64,000 bases of DNA, from NCBI RefSeq assembly GCF_900099925.1, contig NZ_FNDE01000010.1, positions 1,812 to 65,811 of the forward strand, given 5' to 3'. The notes below the pieces were generated by a model. That model was not told the DNA's origin. It saw nothing but the letters and a program-made list of their open reading frames with translations, and ran no database searches. This document shows positions 16,802 through 26,307 of this stretch, piece after piece; positions within the stretch are counted from its first letter, which is position 1, and each line of letters begins with the position of its first letter. A program made the position numbers and the translations under genes. This DNA comes from Aneurinibacillus thermoaerophilus (lineage in GTDB: Bacteria > Bacillota > Bacilli > Aneurinibacillales > Aneurinibacillaceae).

Positions 16802-17203
16802 GTGGAATATTCTACTTTCGGAAGACATGTTGCGATTGATACTTGGGGTGTCGATTTTGAAAAGTTGAACAGTGCGGAGTTTTTGCAGCATCATCTTGTT
16901 GAAGCTGCGGAGGCCTGCGGTGCTACGGTTTTGTCCGTACAATCGAAGCAATTCGAACCGCAAGGGGCAACAGTACTGGTTCTATTATCTGAAAGCCATA
17001 TTTCGATTCATACATATCCGGAAAAAGGGTTTGCTGCGCTCGATTGCTACACGTGTGGCGAGACGGTTGATCCGGAACTTGCGATCGAATATATGGTCAA
17101 CATTTTGCAGCCCGAAAAGCTCTATACCCGTAAGCTGATTCGTGGTATGGGCGAGCTGCAGGTTTTGGAATCTGAAATCACGAAGCAAAAGCAAAACATG
17201 TAA
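16802..17203 (+). CDS. speD: S-adenosylmethionine decarboxylase proenzyme (SpeH type)
   Basis: A 133-residue prokaryotic class 1B AdoMet decarboxylase proenzyme, which supplies decarboxylated SAM for spermidine. The self-cleavage site is in LLSESHISIHTYPEKG (Glu-Ser bond; the Ser becomes the pyruvoyl group). GFAALDCYTCGE carries the processing/catalytic Cys, and the protein begins YSTFGRHVAIDTWGVD. GTG start at 16802 after AGGAGGGGGGG, which lies in a hairpin. No speE is adjacent. A strong terminator follows. Confidence 0.95.
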   Translation: MEYSTFGRHVAIDTWGVDFEKLNSAEFLQHHLVEAAEACGATVLSVQSKQFEPQGATVLVLLSESHISIHTYPEKGFAALDCYTCGETVDPELAIEYMVNILQPEKLYTRKLIRGMGELQVLESEITKQKQNM

Positions 17204-17222
17204 AAGAAAATAACGGTATAGA

Positions 17223-17260
17223 AGAAAGTCCACCCTGAAACTGCGGGGTGGACTTTTCAC
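17223..17260 (+). terminator. Terminator after speD
   Basis: An 11-bp stem, aaagtccaccc with gggtggacttt, within 17223-17258, followed by a short T-rich tail. Confidence 0.92.
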
Positions 17261-17422
17261 TTATTCTTAACAGAAAATTGGTTGCTTGCATAAGCTTTGG
17301 CATTTATGATGAATAAAGGAAAAATACTCGCTGTACAGTTTTTGATGTTTTGATATTCGCCCTGTGGTAAGAAAATACGATGCTGATATATCAAGTTAAC
17401 TGTATATATGGAGGTTGAATGA

Positions 17423-18715
17423 ATGGATCAGTTCATTGATTTGGAGAACAAACGAAAAACGCCACAAGATGTATTAGCGTACATCAAGAGCGGGGATGAC
17501 ATTATTGTTCCGCTCGCGAACGGTGAGCCGCTCGTGCTTTTGGATACGATTGAGAAACATGCGGAGCGCTGGTTCGACGTGCGTATTCACCAGATGCATG
17601 CGCTTAAAGAGCGCGACTACATTCACGGAAAATACCGGAAACATTTGCGCCATGTTGCGTATTTCTTAAGCGGCGCCTCGCGCAAAGCGTTTCTTGCTGG
17701 CGAATGCGATCTTGTTCCCAATCATTTTCATGAGGTACCGCGTCTATTACGGGAAACAACGAAAATGTCGCTCGTGCTGGCCGCTGCCGCGCCGATGGAT
17801 GAGCACGGATATTTCTCGCTTGGTACGCAGGCTGACTATGTTGCTTCCTTTATTGGAAAAGTACCGTTTTTCCTTGAAGTGAATCCAAACATGCCGCGTA
17901 CCTTCGGATCGAATCAGATACATATTAGCCAGATTCTTGGCTACATTGAAGTAGATTATCCGCTGTACGAGGTAAAAGAAAAGGAAGTGACCGATATCGA
18001 CCGCAAAATTGCTGCCTATGTGGTGGAACGGATTCCGAACGGAGCGACGTTGCAAGTAGGAATCGGCGCCATTCCGAACGCGATTATCGGGTTTTTGCAA
18101 GATCATAAAAATCTCGGTATTCATACAGAGCTTATAACGGACGGTATTGTTGATCTAGCGGAGCAAGGAATCGTCAACGGTATTGAAAAGAAAACGCATA
18201 GAGGAAAAATTGTCGGAACCTTTGCGCTTGGCACAAAGAAATTGTATGATTTTATTGATGAGAATACCAGCGTAGAAATGCTGCCGGTTGATTATGTCAA
18301 TGACCCGCGTATTATCGGACAGGAGGATAACATCGTCTCCATCAATGCGACGACAGAAGTGGACTTTATGGGACAGTGCGCCTCGGAAACGATTGCTGGA
18401 CGTTATTATAGTTCCAGCGGAGGTCAGGCGGACTTTGCACGCGGAATCCGTTTTGCTAAGAACGGAAAGGGCTTTATTTGCTTGCACTCTACCACGCGTG
18501 ATGGCTCGATCTCCCGCATTCGTCCGCAGCTTACGCTCGGCTCGGTTGTCACTACTTCAAAAAACGATGTAGATCACATTGTGACGGAATACGGTGTGGC
18601 TTCCTTGCGCGGAAAAAGCATTGCTGAGCGTACAAAAGCGCTTTTAGCAATTGCTCATCCGAAATTTAGGGAAGAACTGGAATTCGAGGCGAGGAAGTTT
18701 GGTTTGTTATATTAA
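17423..18715 (+). CDS. Acetyl-CoA hydrolase/CoA-transferase family protein
   Basis: A 430-residue enzyme of the acetyl-CoA hydrolase / 4-hydroxybutyrate CoA-transferase family, moving CoA between acyl-CoAs and carboxylates. Family blocks are LQVGIGAIPNAIIGFL, GIHTELITDGIVDLAEQGIV (active-site Glu region), MGQCASETIAGRYYSSSGGQ and IVTEYGVASLRGKSIAERT. ATG at 17423 with GGAGG. Substrate unknown. It is monocistronic, closed by a terminator. Several other CoA enzymes occur in the window. Confidence 0.93.
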   Translation: MDQFIDLENKRKTPQDVLAYIKSGDDIIVPLANGEPLVLLDTIEKHAERWFDVRIHQMHALKERDYIHGKYRKHLRHVAYFLSGASRKAFLAGECDLVPNHFHEVPRLLRETTKMSLVLAAAAPMDEHGYFSLGTQADYVASFIGKVPFFLEVNPNMPRTFGSNQIHISQILGYIEVDYPLYEVKEKEVTDIDRKIAAYVVERIPNGATLQVGIGAIPNAIIGFLQDHKNLGIHTELITDGIVDLAEQGIVNGIEKKTHRGKIVGTFALGTKKLYDFIDENTSVEMLPVDYVNDPRIIGQEDNIVSINATTEVDFMGQCASETIAGRYYSSSGGQADFARGIRFAKNGKGFICLHSTTRDGSISRIRPQLTLGSVVTTSKNDVDHIVTEYGVASLRGKSIAERTKALLAIAHPKFREELEFEARKFGLLY

Positions 18716-18732
18716 ATTACCAAAGGATAAAG

Positions 18733-18763
18733 AACCGTTCCAGACTCCGGAGCGGTTTTTTTC
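18733..18763 (+). terminator. Terminator after the CoA-transferase
   Basis: AACCGTTCC (18733-18741) pairs with GGAGCGGTT (18749-18757; one G-T pair), followed by a T-run. Confidence 0.92.
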
Positions 18764-18933
18764 CTCTGTTTGGAAGGATACATACCAGCACGAAGCGAAA
18801 CAATAAAAAGAGCATATTTTGCAGTTTCGCTTCTACATCAATAAACGAAACGATTATTTATCATAATGATGAATATATTTGTAGTATTTTCATATGAATA
18901 CATCATTTTTCTTACATCTAAAGAGGGGTACGG

Positions 18934-19470
18934 ATGACAAAAGCCTTTTTTTTGGATCGTGATGGGGTCATTAACGAAAATCCTCACCCGATCAACCATG
19001 TTGGACAGTTTGTTTTTATACCGGGAGCGCTCGAGGCGATACGCACGCTTCATGAGCGAGGATACAAAGTGTTTGTCGTAACAAACCAAGGCGGTGTTGG
19101 TTTGGGATACATGAAACGGGAAGCGCTCGCTGAAATTCATAACTATATGGAAGAAAAAATTAAAGAAGCGGGTGGGATGTTAGCGGAAATTTTGGCTTGT
19201 ACTCATAAACCGCAGGAAGGGTGTACTTGCCGTAAACCGGAACCGGGAATGATATTTGATTTAATAAAACGATATAATATTGAACCTTCTAAAAGTTATA
19301 TGGTGGGCGACTTTTATACAGATATTCAAGCCGGGCATCGAGCTGGTTTAAAAACGGTGTATATCGGTAAAGAAAATCTAAAGGGAAAAGAACCGCAACC
19401 GGACTATGTTTTTGGTTCGCTCGCGGAGGCGGTGGCCTCGCTTGTCGGTACAAGCGAACACCATATATAG
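18934..19470 (+). CDS. gmhB: HAD-IIIA phosphatase, GmhB-like
   Basis: A 178-residue HAD-superfamily phosphatase of the histidinol-phosphatase/GmhB group, which removes the C7 phosphate of heptose 1,7-bisphosphate. The nucleophile motif is FFLDRDGVIN, motif 2 is VVTNQGGVG, CTHKPQEGCTCRKPEPGM is the zinc loop (Cys/His) plus the motif 3 lysine, and MVGDFYTDIQAGHRAG is motif 4. ATG at 18934 after GAGGGG. No other ADP-heptose genes are near, so the physiological substrate could be another sugar bisphosphate. Confidence 0.92.
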   Translation: MTKAFFLDRDGVINENPHPINHVGQFVFIPGALEAIRTLHERGYKVFVVTNQGGVGLGYMKREALAEIHNYMEEKIKEAGGMLAEILACTHKPQEGCTCRKPEPGMIFDLIKRYNIEPSKSYMVGDFYTDIQAGHRAGLKTVYIGKENLKGKEPQPDYVFGSLAEAVASLVGTSEHHI

Positions 19471-19544
19471 AAGTTGTATAACATATAAAGATAGCGTTTA
19501 TACATGGGTAACGAATACGATATATGGCATGGGGGAAACGGAAG

Positions 19545-19742
19545 ATGAGCGAACACAAAAGTCTTTATGAACGTTACAGCAGTTTACCGACGAGCGAACT
19601 CGAAGACATTTTGTACGATATTGAGATGTCGGCCGCATTAACGCTCGGGATGAATACGTACACTGAGCAGCAGCACAAACAGGTGCTACGTCAGATTTTG
19701 CGGGAACGGGGCGTAGACATCAACCGGTTGTTCGAATCATAA
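19545..19742 (+). CDS. Small soluble protein (65 aa), unknown
   Basis: Starts MSEHKSLYERYSSLPTSELE after GGGGGAAACGGAAG; the upstream in-frame start at 19524 has no ribosome binding site. Predicted to be mostly helical and acidic, with YEQ-like amphipathic helices (LEDILYDIEMSAALTLGM, YTEQQHKQVLRQILRERG). I do not recognise a named family. It lies 74 bp after gmhB and upstream of ispG. Confidence 0.65.
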   Translation: MSEHKSLYERYSSLPTSELEDILYDIEMSAALTLGMNTYTEQQHKQVLRQILRERGVDINRLFES

Positions 19743-19910
19743 AAGGCTACAAAAGGAGGAGGGGTTGAAGAAGAGCTGGTCAATGCGCTAAACCATAAGC
19801 TGTTAGTGTGAAGCGTTATTGCCGTAGATGATACATTCTCGCGTTTTCTATTTTATGATAAGATAGAAAAGGCAAGAAACAAATATATTCCTGAAAAGGA
19901 GACGTAAAGG

Positions 19911-21014
19911 ATGTATCATCGTACACAAACCAGACCTGTGAAGGTAGGGAATTTGACAATCGGCGGCAGCAATCAGGTGATCGTGCAGAGCATGACCACG
20001 ACAAAAACCGCGGACATAAAAGCGACCGTGGAGCAAATTTACCGCCTTGAAGAAGCGGGCTGCCAGATTGTGCGTGTGACTGTGAACAACATGGAAGCAG
20101 CGGAAGCCATTAAGGAGATTAAAAAGCAGATTTCCATTCCGCTTGTATCCGATATTCATTTTGACTATAGACTTGCGTTGAAAGCGATTGAGAATGGGAT
20201 TGATAAAGTGCGGATTAACCCTGGTAATATCGGAAGGCGCGAAAAAGTCGAGGAAGTTGTCCGGGCCTGCAAAGCACATGGCGTGCCGATTCGAATCGGG
20301 GTGAATGCCGGTTCTTTGGAAAAGCATCTGTTGGAGAAGTATGGCTATCCGACAGCTGACGCGATGGTCGAGAGCGCGCTACACCATATCCAAATTTTAG
20401 AAGAGCTCGATTTTCATGATATTATTGTATCGTTGAAAGCTTCCAATGTACCGTTGGCGATCGAAGCATATCAGAAGGCGGCCGCAGCGTTTCGCTATCC
20501 GCTTCACCTCGGCATTACGGAAGCGGGCACATTGTTTGCTGGTACGGTAAAAAGCGCCGCTGGCCTCGGAGCGTTGCTGGCGCAAGGTATCGGATCGACG
20601 CTGCGCGTGTCGCTGAGTGCCGACCCCGTGGAAGAAATTAAAGTGGGTCGTGAACTGCTGAAGACGTTCGGCCTTTTGTCTGATGCAGCAACATTGATTT
20701 CCTGCCCGACGTGCGGGCGGATCGAGATTGATTTAATCTCTGTGGCCAATGAAATTGAAGAATATATTGCAAAAGTGAAGGCACCCATTAAAGTTGCGGT
20801 GCTCGGCTGTGCGGTCAACGGACCGGGTGAGGCACGCGAAGCAGATATAGGTATTGCCGGGGCGCGCGGAGAAGGACTGCTGTTTAAACATGGTGAAATC
20901 GCCCGCAAAATTCCGGAAGAGAAGCTTGTAGAAGAATTGAAAAAAGAAATTGATGAACTGGCCGAGATTTATCATCGGACTGGTTCGTTGCCACGTCCGG
21001 CACATATGAAATAA
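19911..21014 (+). CDS. ispG: 4-hydroxy-3-methylbut-2-enyl diphosphate synthase
   Basis: A 367-residue IspG (GcpE), the penultimate MEP-pathway enzyme for isoprenoid precursors. The TIM-barrel domain opens [20 protein letters not shown] and carries [13 protein letters not shown]. The 4Fe-4S ligands are in the C-terminal domain: [12 protein letters not shown] (two Cys) and [18 protein letters not shown] (third Cys), plus the following Glu. ATG after AAAAGGAGACG. Monocistronic, with a terminator shortly after the stop. The length matches other Bacillales. Confidence 0.98.
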   Translation: MYHRTQTRPVKVGNLTIGGSNQVIVQSMTTTKTADIKATVEQIYRLEEAGCQIVRVTVNNMEAAEAIKEIKKQISIPLVSDIHFDYRLALKAIENGIDKVRINPGNIGRREKVEEVVRACKAHGVPIRIGVNAGSLEKHLLEKYGYPTADAMVESALHHIQILEELDFHDIIVSLKASNVPLAIEAYQKAAAAFRYPLHLGITEAGTLFAGTVKSAAGLGALLAQGIGSTLRVSLSADPVEEIKVGRELLKTFGLLSDAATLISCPTCGRIEIDLISVANEIEEYIAKVKAPIKVAVLGCAVNGPGEAREADIGIAGARGEGLLFKHGEIARKIPEEKLVEELKKEIDELAEIYHRTGSLPRPAHMK

Positions 21015-21026
21015 GATGAAAAGAGA

Positions 21027-21064
21027 ACGCATGAATTCACAATATGGATTTATGCGTTTTTTGT
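21027..21064 (+). terminator. Terminator after ispG
   Basis: AACGCATGAATTC and GGATTTATGCGTT form an imperfect stem around acaatat, followed by TTTTT. Confidence 0.8.
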
Positions 21065-21242
21065 TTGAGTGGATAAGTGGCTGTTTCACTTTGTTGCGGA
21101 AAAAAGTGAGTGGCAATGCCCACGAGGCTTTCTTAATCTGTATTTTTATGAGTTTTTATGTAGGATTTTGTCGATCGAGATTACACTTAATTTATAGATA
21201 ATTAACATAAAGTTGAGAATCCTGAATGAAAGCGGTGACAAA

Positions 21243-22517
21243 ATGAAGAAATTCGGACTCGTAGGACAAATTCTGCTTGGTCTGATCCTCGGTATCGCCG
21301 TGGGTGCGATTTTCTATGGCAATCCGAAAGTAGCAGAAATTCTTGAGCCGATCGGAACCATTTTTATTCATCTTATTAAGATGATTGTTGTGCCGATTGT
21401 CATTTCTACGCTTATTGTCGGTGTAGCTGGAGTCGGTGATGTTAAGAAACTTGGTAAGCTCGGCGGTAAAACAATCATTTACTTCGAAATTGTAACAACG
21501 ATCGCTATCATTATTGGTCTTTTAGTAGCGAACATTTTTAAGCCCGGCGTTGGTGTGGACATGTCTCATCTTTCTCAAACAGATATCAGTAAGTATGTTC
21601 ACACAACAGAAGAAACAAAAGCGCACGGTTTTGCGGAAACGCTTGTTAACATTGTACCGACCAATATCATTGAATCCATGGCCAAAGCGGACATGCTGGC
21701 AGTTATTTTCTTTGCAGTGATGTTTGGTCTTGGTTTGGCCAAGCTTGGCGAACGCGGCAAACCGTTATTGAATTTCTTTGAACTGGTAGCGGATACAATG
21801 TTTAACGTAACGAATATGGTTATGCGGTTTGCACCGTTCGGTGTATTTGCGTTAATTGGCGTAACAGTTTCCAAGTTCGGGGTATCTTCTCTCATTCCGC
21901 TTGGCAAGTTGTTTATTACAGTGTATCTCACGATGATATTCTTTGTTGTTGTCATATTGGGCGTTATTTCAAAATGGGCAGGCATTAGTATCTTCCGCTT
22001 AATGGGCGTATTAAAAGAAGAACTGTTGCTGGCTTATTCCACTTCCAGCAGCGAAACCGTACTTCCGCGCATTATGGAAAAGCTTGAGAAAATGGGCTGT
22101 CCGAAATCGATCGTATCCTTTGTTATCCCGACCGGCTATTCGTTTAATCTGGATGGAAGTACACTATATCAAGCGTTAGCTGGCATTTTTATCGCGCAGA
22201 TGTACGGCATTGAGCTTTCTATTACCCAACAGATTACATTTGTGCTTGTTCTGATGCTGACATCAAAAGGGATTGCCGGTGTACCGGGTGTATCCTTCGT
22301 TGTGTTGCTGGCAACGCTCGGCTCTGTTGGTATTCCGGTGGAAGGTTTGGCGTTCATTGCAGGTATTGACCGTTTGCTTGATATGGCACGTACGGTTGTA
22401 AACGTATTGGGTAACACGGTAGCTGGCATTGTCATGTCCAAATGGGAAGGCCAATTCAACAAAAAAGAAGCAGATTATTACATTCAAAAACTTAGCCATG
22501 CTGCGGAAAGTAACTAA
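21243..22517 (+). CDS. gltP: Dicarboxylate/amino acid:cation symporter (GltP/GltT type)
   Basis: A 424-residue DAACS transporter for glutamate/aspartate or C4-dicarboxylates with H+ or Na+. It has eight helices plus two re-entrant hairpins. Diagnostic segments are the serine-rich AYSTSSSETVLPRIMEKLE (HP1), VIPTGYSFNLDGSTLYQALA (TM7) and TSKGIAGVPGVSFVVLLATL (HP2), then FIAGIDRLLDMARTVVNVLG (TM8 with the substrate-binding Asp/Arg/Asn). ATG at 21243; the longer in-frame start at 21213 lacks the typical MKK beginning. Terminator follows. Confidence 0.95.
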   Translation: MKKFGLVGQILLGLILGIAVGAIFYGNPKVAEILEPIGTIFIHLIKMIVVPIVISTLIVGVAGVGDVKKLGKLGGKTIIYFEIVTTIAIIIGLLVANIFKPGVGVDMSHLSQTDISKYVHTTEETKAHGFAETLVNIVPTNIIESMAKADMLAVIFFAVMFGLGLAKLGERGKPLLNFFELVADTMFNVTNMVMRFAPFGVFALIGVTVSKFGVSSLIPLGKLFITVYLTMIFFVVVILGVISKWAGISIFRLMGVLKEELLLAYSTSSSETVLPRIMEKLEKMGCPKSIVSFVIPTGYSFNLDGSTLYQALAGIFIAQMYGIELSITQQITFVLVLMLTSKGIAGVPGVSFVVLLATLGSVGIPVEGLAFIAGIDRLLDMARTVVNVLGNTVAGIVMSKWEGQFNKKEADYYIQKLSHAAESN

Positions 22518-22533
22518 ATGATGTATAGAACAG

Positions 22534-22572
22534 AAAAGTCTCCCTAGGAAAAAATAGGGAGGCTTTTATTTT
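22534..22572 (+). terminator. Terminator after the symporter gene
   Basis: AAGTCTCCCTA and TAGGGAGGCTT pair around GGAAAAAA, followed by TTATTTTTATT. Confidence 0.88.
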
Positions 22573-22689
22573 TATTACAAAATGCAACTAAAATTCGCTT
22601 GCATCCAAAGATGTCTTCTTTAATATTAGGTAGTAGACAGACATATAGATGAAGTAGGAGGATGTTTGTTGCACATCGTTTTTTAGTAC

Positions 22690-22920
22690 TGTATAAGTAA
22701 GGATAAACAGGTAATAACTATTCCGCTAAAAGAGTTGAATTTGGCACAACAAGATGTAAAAATCATGAATATAAAAAAGAAACAGCTACATCATTAAAAA
22801 TCCGACAGGAAGCACCGTGATTCAACCTGGGGACTGTGTGCTGTGTATGGTGATGCAAGAAAGATACGACAGTTTTTCAGTCTTGAAGAAAGTCATACGG
22901 ACTAGAACGACAGCTTGAGA
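22690..22920 (+). pseudogene. Remnant of a TrkA_C (RCK-C) domain
   Basis: Two frames together read DKQVITIPLKELNLAQQDVK, then IMNI, then (frame change in an A-run) NSYIIKNPTGSTVIQPGDCV and LCMVMQERYDSF. That is the strand-helix pattern of a TrkA C-terminal domain, the ligand-binding module of K+ transport and other regulators. The remnant is cut on the left by stop codons and has no start. It fills most of the 429-bp gap between gltP and the pseudokinase gene. Confidence 0.5.
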
Positions 22921-22946
22921 AACCGATGTGAGGGGTATGATTGCAT

Positions 22947-24098
22947 ATGAAAAAAGGATTGTACGAGCGTTATGTGCCGGATATGCTGCTGCACGAGGAT
23001 GAAATAGGGCAGCTTCACCGCGGGCACGATAAAATTTTAAAGCGCGATGTTCTTCTCTATATTTTTCCGCGCAGATCGTCGTACCCGGAATGCATGATGC
23101 ACGGCTCATCCGTTCTGCAAATCCTGGATCGAGGGGAGACGGAAAACGAAGCGTTTGTCGTCTTGGAATACATCCCGGGCCTGCTGCTTGGCACGGCGGC
23201 CAAGTCGCGTGCACTGTCTTTGAAGGAGGCGCTTGGTATGGCTCGCCAGTTTGTGCAAATTTTGCAAGAGGCCAGCCAAACGAAAGGCCGGGGGTTGCTT
23301 TTTACTAAAAATAATCTTTGGTTAACGGAAACTGGAGAAGTGAAAGTGATCAATAGCTGGGCTGTATCTGAAGAAGCCGTCGGCCGTGAAATTAGCGATA
23401 TGTTTCGTCTTATGCATTATATGATGTTCGGCGAGGTAAAGATTGAGCTACCGCTTGAGCAAGTCATTGAAGAAATGTCTTTATCATATCCGGGAGATCT
23501 ATTTATTATCCGCAAATCGCTCCGGGCGATCTGGCGTCGTGAACAGAAGAATAGGGCAGAACAGTATGAAAGAATGCTGGCGCAAACGCTGGAAGATATT
23601 ACATCTCTTTATCATTATATTAAAAAGACACAAGCGGGCCTTCGTCCTTTTTCTGTGCAGGAAGAGGGAAAGAATACAACATCGCATGGGCTGCTTTCAG
23701 CTCCGCTAAAAACGCGCGCCCACGTAGAAGCGAAAAAACGCAAGGTTCCAGGCCTGTCGCCTAAACGCTTGGCTGCGGTTGCGCTGGTAGCAATCGTTTG
23801 TGTAGTGGCGTTCGCATTTGCACAAAACGATAAACCGAGTTCGGCTAAATCGGTTGAAACGATTTCCCAAGAGACAGGCGGACAGCAGTCGGAAGAAAAT
23901 AAAGCGGGAGTAGAGGTGCCGGACGTAGAAGGTCTATCCCTTCAGGAAGCCAGCCAGAAGCTAAGTGAATCGGGCTTGCGTTATAAATATTATCTTGAAT
24001 CTTCGTTCTTTAAAAAAGGGACTGTGTTGAAGCAAAACCCAAAACCTGGTGAGAAAATTCCGAGAGTCGAAGTTGTAGAACTGTGGGTTAGTGAATAG
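22947..24098 (+). CDS. PASTA-domain membrane pseudokinase
   Basis: About 384 residues. Residues 1-220 follow a Ser/Thr protein kinase outline (FVVLEYIPGLLLGTAAKSRA, then GLLFTKNNLWLTETGEVKVI) but the catalytic landmarks are gone. There is no HRD loop, and the DFG position reads NSW. A basic linker is followed by one membrane helix (LAAVALVAIVCVVAFAFA, about 276-293), then a single external PASTA domain (VEVPDVEGLSLQEASQKLSE and onward). It thus resembles PrkC in layout, with one PASTA repeat and a dead kinase. ATG at 22947; a TTG at 22941 is also possible. Monocistronic with its own terminator. Probably a scaffold or sensor (inference). Confidence 0.82.
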   Translation: MKKGLYERYVPDMLLHEDEIGQLHRGHDKILKRDVLLYIFPRRSSYPECMMHGSSVLQILDRGETENEAFVVLEYIPGLLLGTAAKSRALSLKEALGMARQFVQILQEASQTKGRGLLFTKNNLWLTETGEVKVINSWAVSEEAVGREISDMFRLMHYMMFGEVKIELPLEQVIEEMSLSYPGDLFIIRKSLRAIWRREQKNRAEQYERMLAQTLEDITSLYHYIKKTQAGLRPFSVQEEGKNTTSHGLLSAPLKTRAHVEAKKRKVPGLSPKRLAAVALVAIVCVVAFAFAQNDKPSSAKSVETISQETGGQQSEENKAGVEVPDVEGLSLQEASQKLSESGLRYKYYLESSFFKKGTVLKQNPKPGEKIPRVEVVELWVSE

Positions 24099-24130
24099 CC
24101 AATAGCACCTTAGTGTGCTATTTTTTTATT
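24099..24130 (+). terminator. Terminator after the pseudokinase gene
   Basis: AATAGCAC (24101-24108) pairs with GTGCTATT (from 24115), followed by a T-run. Confidence 0.9.
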
Positions 24131-24164
24131 TGAAAGGAAAAAATCTATAGAGAGAAGGGAGAAT

Positions 24165-25337
24165 ATGCATCGGACGTTGCATGGAATCAAGGTGCTTGAT
24201 TTAACCCGGTTGCTTCCAGGGCCGTTGTGTACGATGTATCTGGCGGATTGGGGAGCGGATGTAGTAAAGATTGAAGACCCCGGATTGGGAGATTATGCGC
24301 GCGAAATGGAACCGATGCTTGCGGGTGCGGGTGCGCTTTACCAACTCGTTAACCGTGGCAAACGAAGCATGACGCTCGATTTGCGGCAGGAAGAGGGAAA
24401 AGAGATTTTACGGAAGATGGTCTGCAAGGCCGATATACTGGTGGAAGGATTTCGTCCGGGCGTTATGCGGAGGCTTGGATTGGACTATGAGGCATTGTGC
24501 GAAATAAATCCGCGTCTTGTTTATTGCTCGATTACTGGATACGGACAGAACGGGCCGTATGCGAAAAAGGCCGGCCATGATCTGAATTATATAGGATTTA
24601 CCGGGTTGCTCCATGATTGCATTCACTCAGGAAAGACGCCCATGCCATGGCTTCCTCCGGTTCAGATCGCGGATATAGGGGCCGGTACATTACACGCGGT
24701 TAGCGGAATTTTGCTTGCGCTTTTTGGCAGGGAGCGAACAGGAAAAGGCACATATCTTGATGTTGCCATGACGGATGGTGTGTTGCCGTTTATGATTCCG
24801 GCACTGGGGTACCATCTTGCGGCCCGAGAAAGTGGCAGACCTTCGTTCAATCCGCTGACCGGGGCGCTTGCTTGCTATAATGTTTATGAGACAAAGGATG
24901 GGAAATGGATGGCTCTCGGAGCGCTTGAGGCGAAGTTTTGGAAGCGCTTTTGTGAAGTGGCCGGACTTGATGATCACATGCCGGATTATTTGGAGCCTGC
25001 CAAGCAGCTGTGCATTAAAAAGGAAGTAACGGCCTATTTCAAGAAATATACAGCTGAGCAGATTATGGATATTTTTAAAGAAGAAGACGTTTGTCTGACA
25101 CCGGTATTATCGTTGGCAGAGGCATTGGACGATCCGCATTTGCTTGACCGGGGCATGTTTGCGCGCTGGAACGAGCACCCTTCCGTTACACAGGTGAAGA
25201 ATCCTTTGCTGGCTGAGGCGAACATTGAAGCGCAAGCTTTTCCGCCTGCGCGCGGCGCGCAGACGGAAGAAGTGTTGCGCGGGTTAGGATATGATGACAA
25301 GATGATTCAAGAATTAAAAGAAAAAAGCATTATTTAG
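24165..25337 (+). CDS. CaiB/BaiF family (type III) CoA-transferase
   Basis: A 390-residue type III CoA-transferase or alpha-methylacyl-CoA racemase-like enzyme. Family blocks are GIKVLDLTRLLPGPLCTMYL, LADWGADVVKIEDPG, NRGKRSMTLDLRQEEGK, ADILVEGFRPGVMRRLGLDY and YCSITGYGQNGPYAKKAGHD, which carries the conserved Asp used in catalysis by transferases and racemases. ATG after AGAAGGGAG. It converges with the DUF2935 gene, overlapping it by eight bases. Substrate not predictable; the GLLH segment where many transferases have different residues hints at the racemase side (weak). Confidence 0.93.
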   Translation: MHRTLHGIKVLDLTRLLPGPLCTMYLADWGADVVKIEDPGLGDYAREMEPMLAGAGALYQLVNRGKRSMTLDLRQEEGKEILRKMVCKADILVEGFRPGVMRRLGLDYEALCEINPRLVYCSITGYGQNGPYAKKAGHDLNYIGFTGLLHDCIHSGKTPMPWLPPVQIADIGAGTLHAVSGILLALFGRERTGKGTYLDVAMTDGVLPFMIPALGYHLAARESGRPSFNPLTGALACYNVYETKDGKWMALGALEAKFWKRFCEVAGLDDHMPDYLEPAKQLCIKKEVTAYFKKYTAEQIMDIFKEEDVCLTPVLSLAEALDDPHLLDRGMFARWNEHPSVTQVKNPLLAEANIEAQAFPPARGAQTEEVLRGLGYDDKMIQELKEKSII

Positions 25338-26136
25338 CGGAGGGCTCCGGTCCTGCTGTCAAGCTCGCTTCCAGATGTCCGAGCAGCTCAAGGAAATGGT
25401 TCGCTTCCCGGTACGTATGATCAGCAAAAAGCGGATGTATGATGCCCCGGAGGCAGCACAGATCCAGTAACTCACGTATCGTTTGTTTAAAGGCGTGGAT
25501 GTTTTGCATGGCTTCGCGATGTTCCTCAAGGAGCCGGGTTAAAATGCCCGCGGTTTGCGAAGCAGGGCGCATCGATTCAAGATCGACCATCTGGAATAGC
25601 AATTGCTCGAACTGATAGCTTAAATCGGTCGCTTCGCTGATAAGGTTTCGCTCCGACGGATCGAGCATGTGCGCGATAAATTTTGCATGATCGGCCATCA
25701 GGCGGAGAAAGAAAACATTCTCATTAATCACAGTGTCTGGTAGCGGATCGAGCATGCCGCGATTCAATTGTTCAAGCCGGTTCATAAAGTAGGCGGCTTC
25801 CCGGCTTATATGATCAATGAACGATGGAAAGAGATGAGCGTGGATTTTACAGGATAGAATGAGCCCAAGCACGTTGCGCTTATAGGTCCAAAGGTGGGTC
25901 GTCGCCTGATACACTTCCATATTAAAGCGTGCGATCGCTTCATGGTCAGTATCAGCAGCAAAAGCACCTGCGCGCTCCTCAATGTTTTCGAACATATGGT
26001 AAAATTGGTTTGCTTCTTGAATCAGCCGTGATTGGTCAGAAGTAAACCCGAGGCGTAGAAAAAAGGCGTGTTCTTTCATAATCTGGCTCCAGAAGCGGAT
26101 TTCGTGGAGTGAACGTTCAGCAAAAAGGTTGGACAT
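25330..26136 (-). CDS. DUF2935 four-helix protein (duplicated)
   Basis: A 268-residue protein with two DUF2935 repeats. The first starts RSLHEIRFWSQIMKEHAFFL and the second INENVFFLRLMADHAKFIAH. Each has the spaced His/Glu residues (E..FW...M..H..F) expected of a di-metal four-helix bundle. Homologues occur in spore formers, but the function is unknown. ATG at 26136 after GGGAGGAAAATGC. Its 3' end overlaps that of the CoA-transferase gene, an antisense arrangement that could affect both transcripts. Confidence 0.9.
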   Translation of the reverse strand: MSNLFAERSLHEIRFWSQIMKEHAFFLRLGFTSDQSRLIQEANQFYHMFENIEERAGAFAADTDHEAIARFNMEVYQATTHLWTYKRNVLGLILSCKIHAHLFPSFIDHISREAAYFMNRLEQLNRGMLDPLPDTVINENVFFLRLMADHAKFIAHMLDPSERNLISEATDLSYQFEQLLFQMVDLESMRPASQTAGILTRLLEEHREAMQNIHAFKQTIRELLDLCCLRGIIHPLFADHTYREANHFLELLGHLEASLTAGPEPSAK

Positions 26137-26307
26137 GCATTTTCCTCCCTCGTAACAGTTGCTAGTAATATTGTTATGAGAGAAGAAGAGAATTTAGAAA
26201 AATGAAAGAGAGGCTGTTCGTGTTTTTTTGCGCAGGAAAAAGATAAGATAATGAAAGAGATAGTTCTCTTGAAAAACGATTACACCAATGTCAAGGAGTG
26301 AATATTT

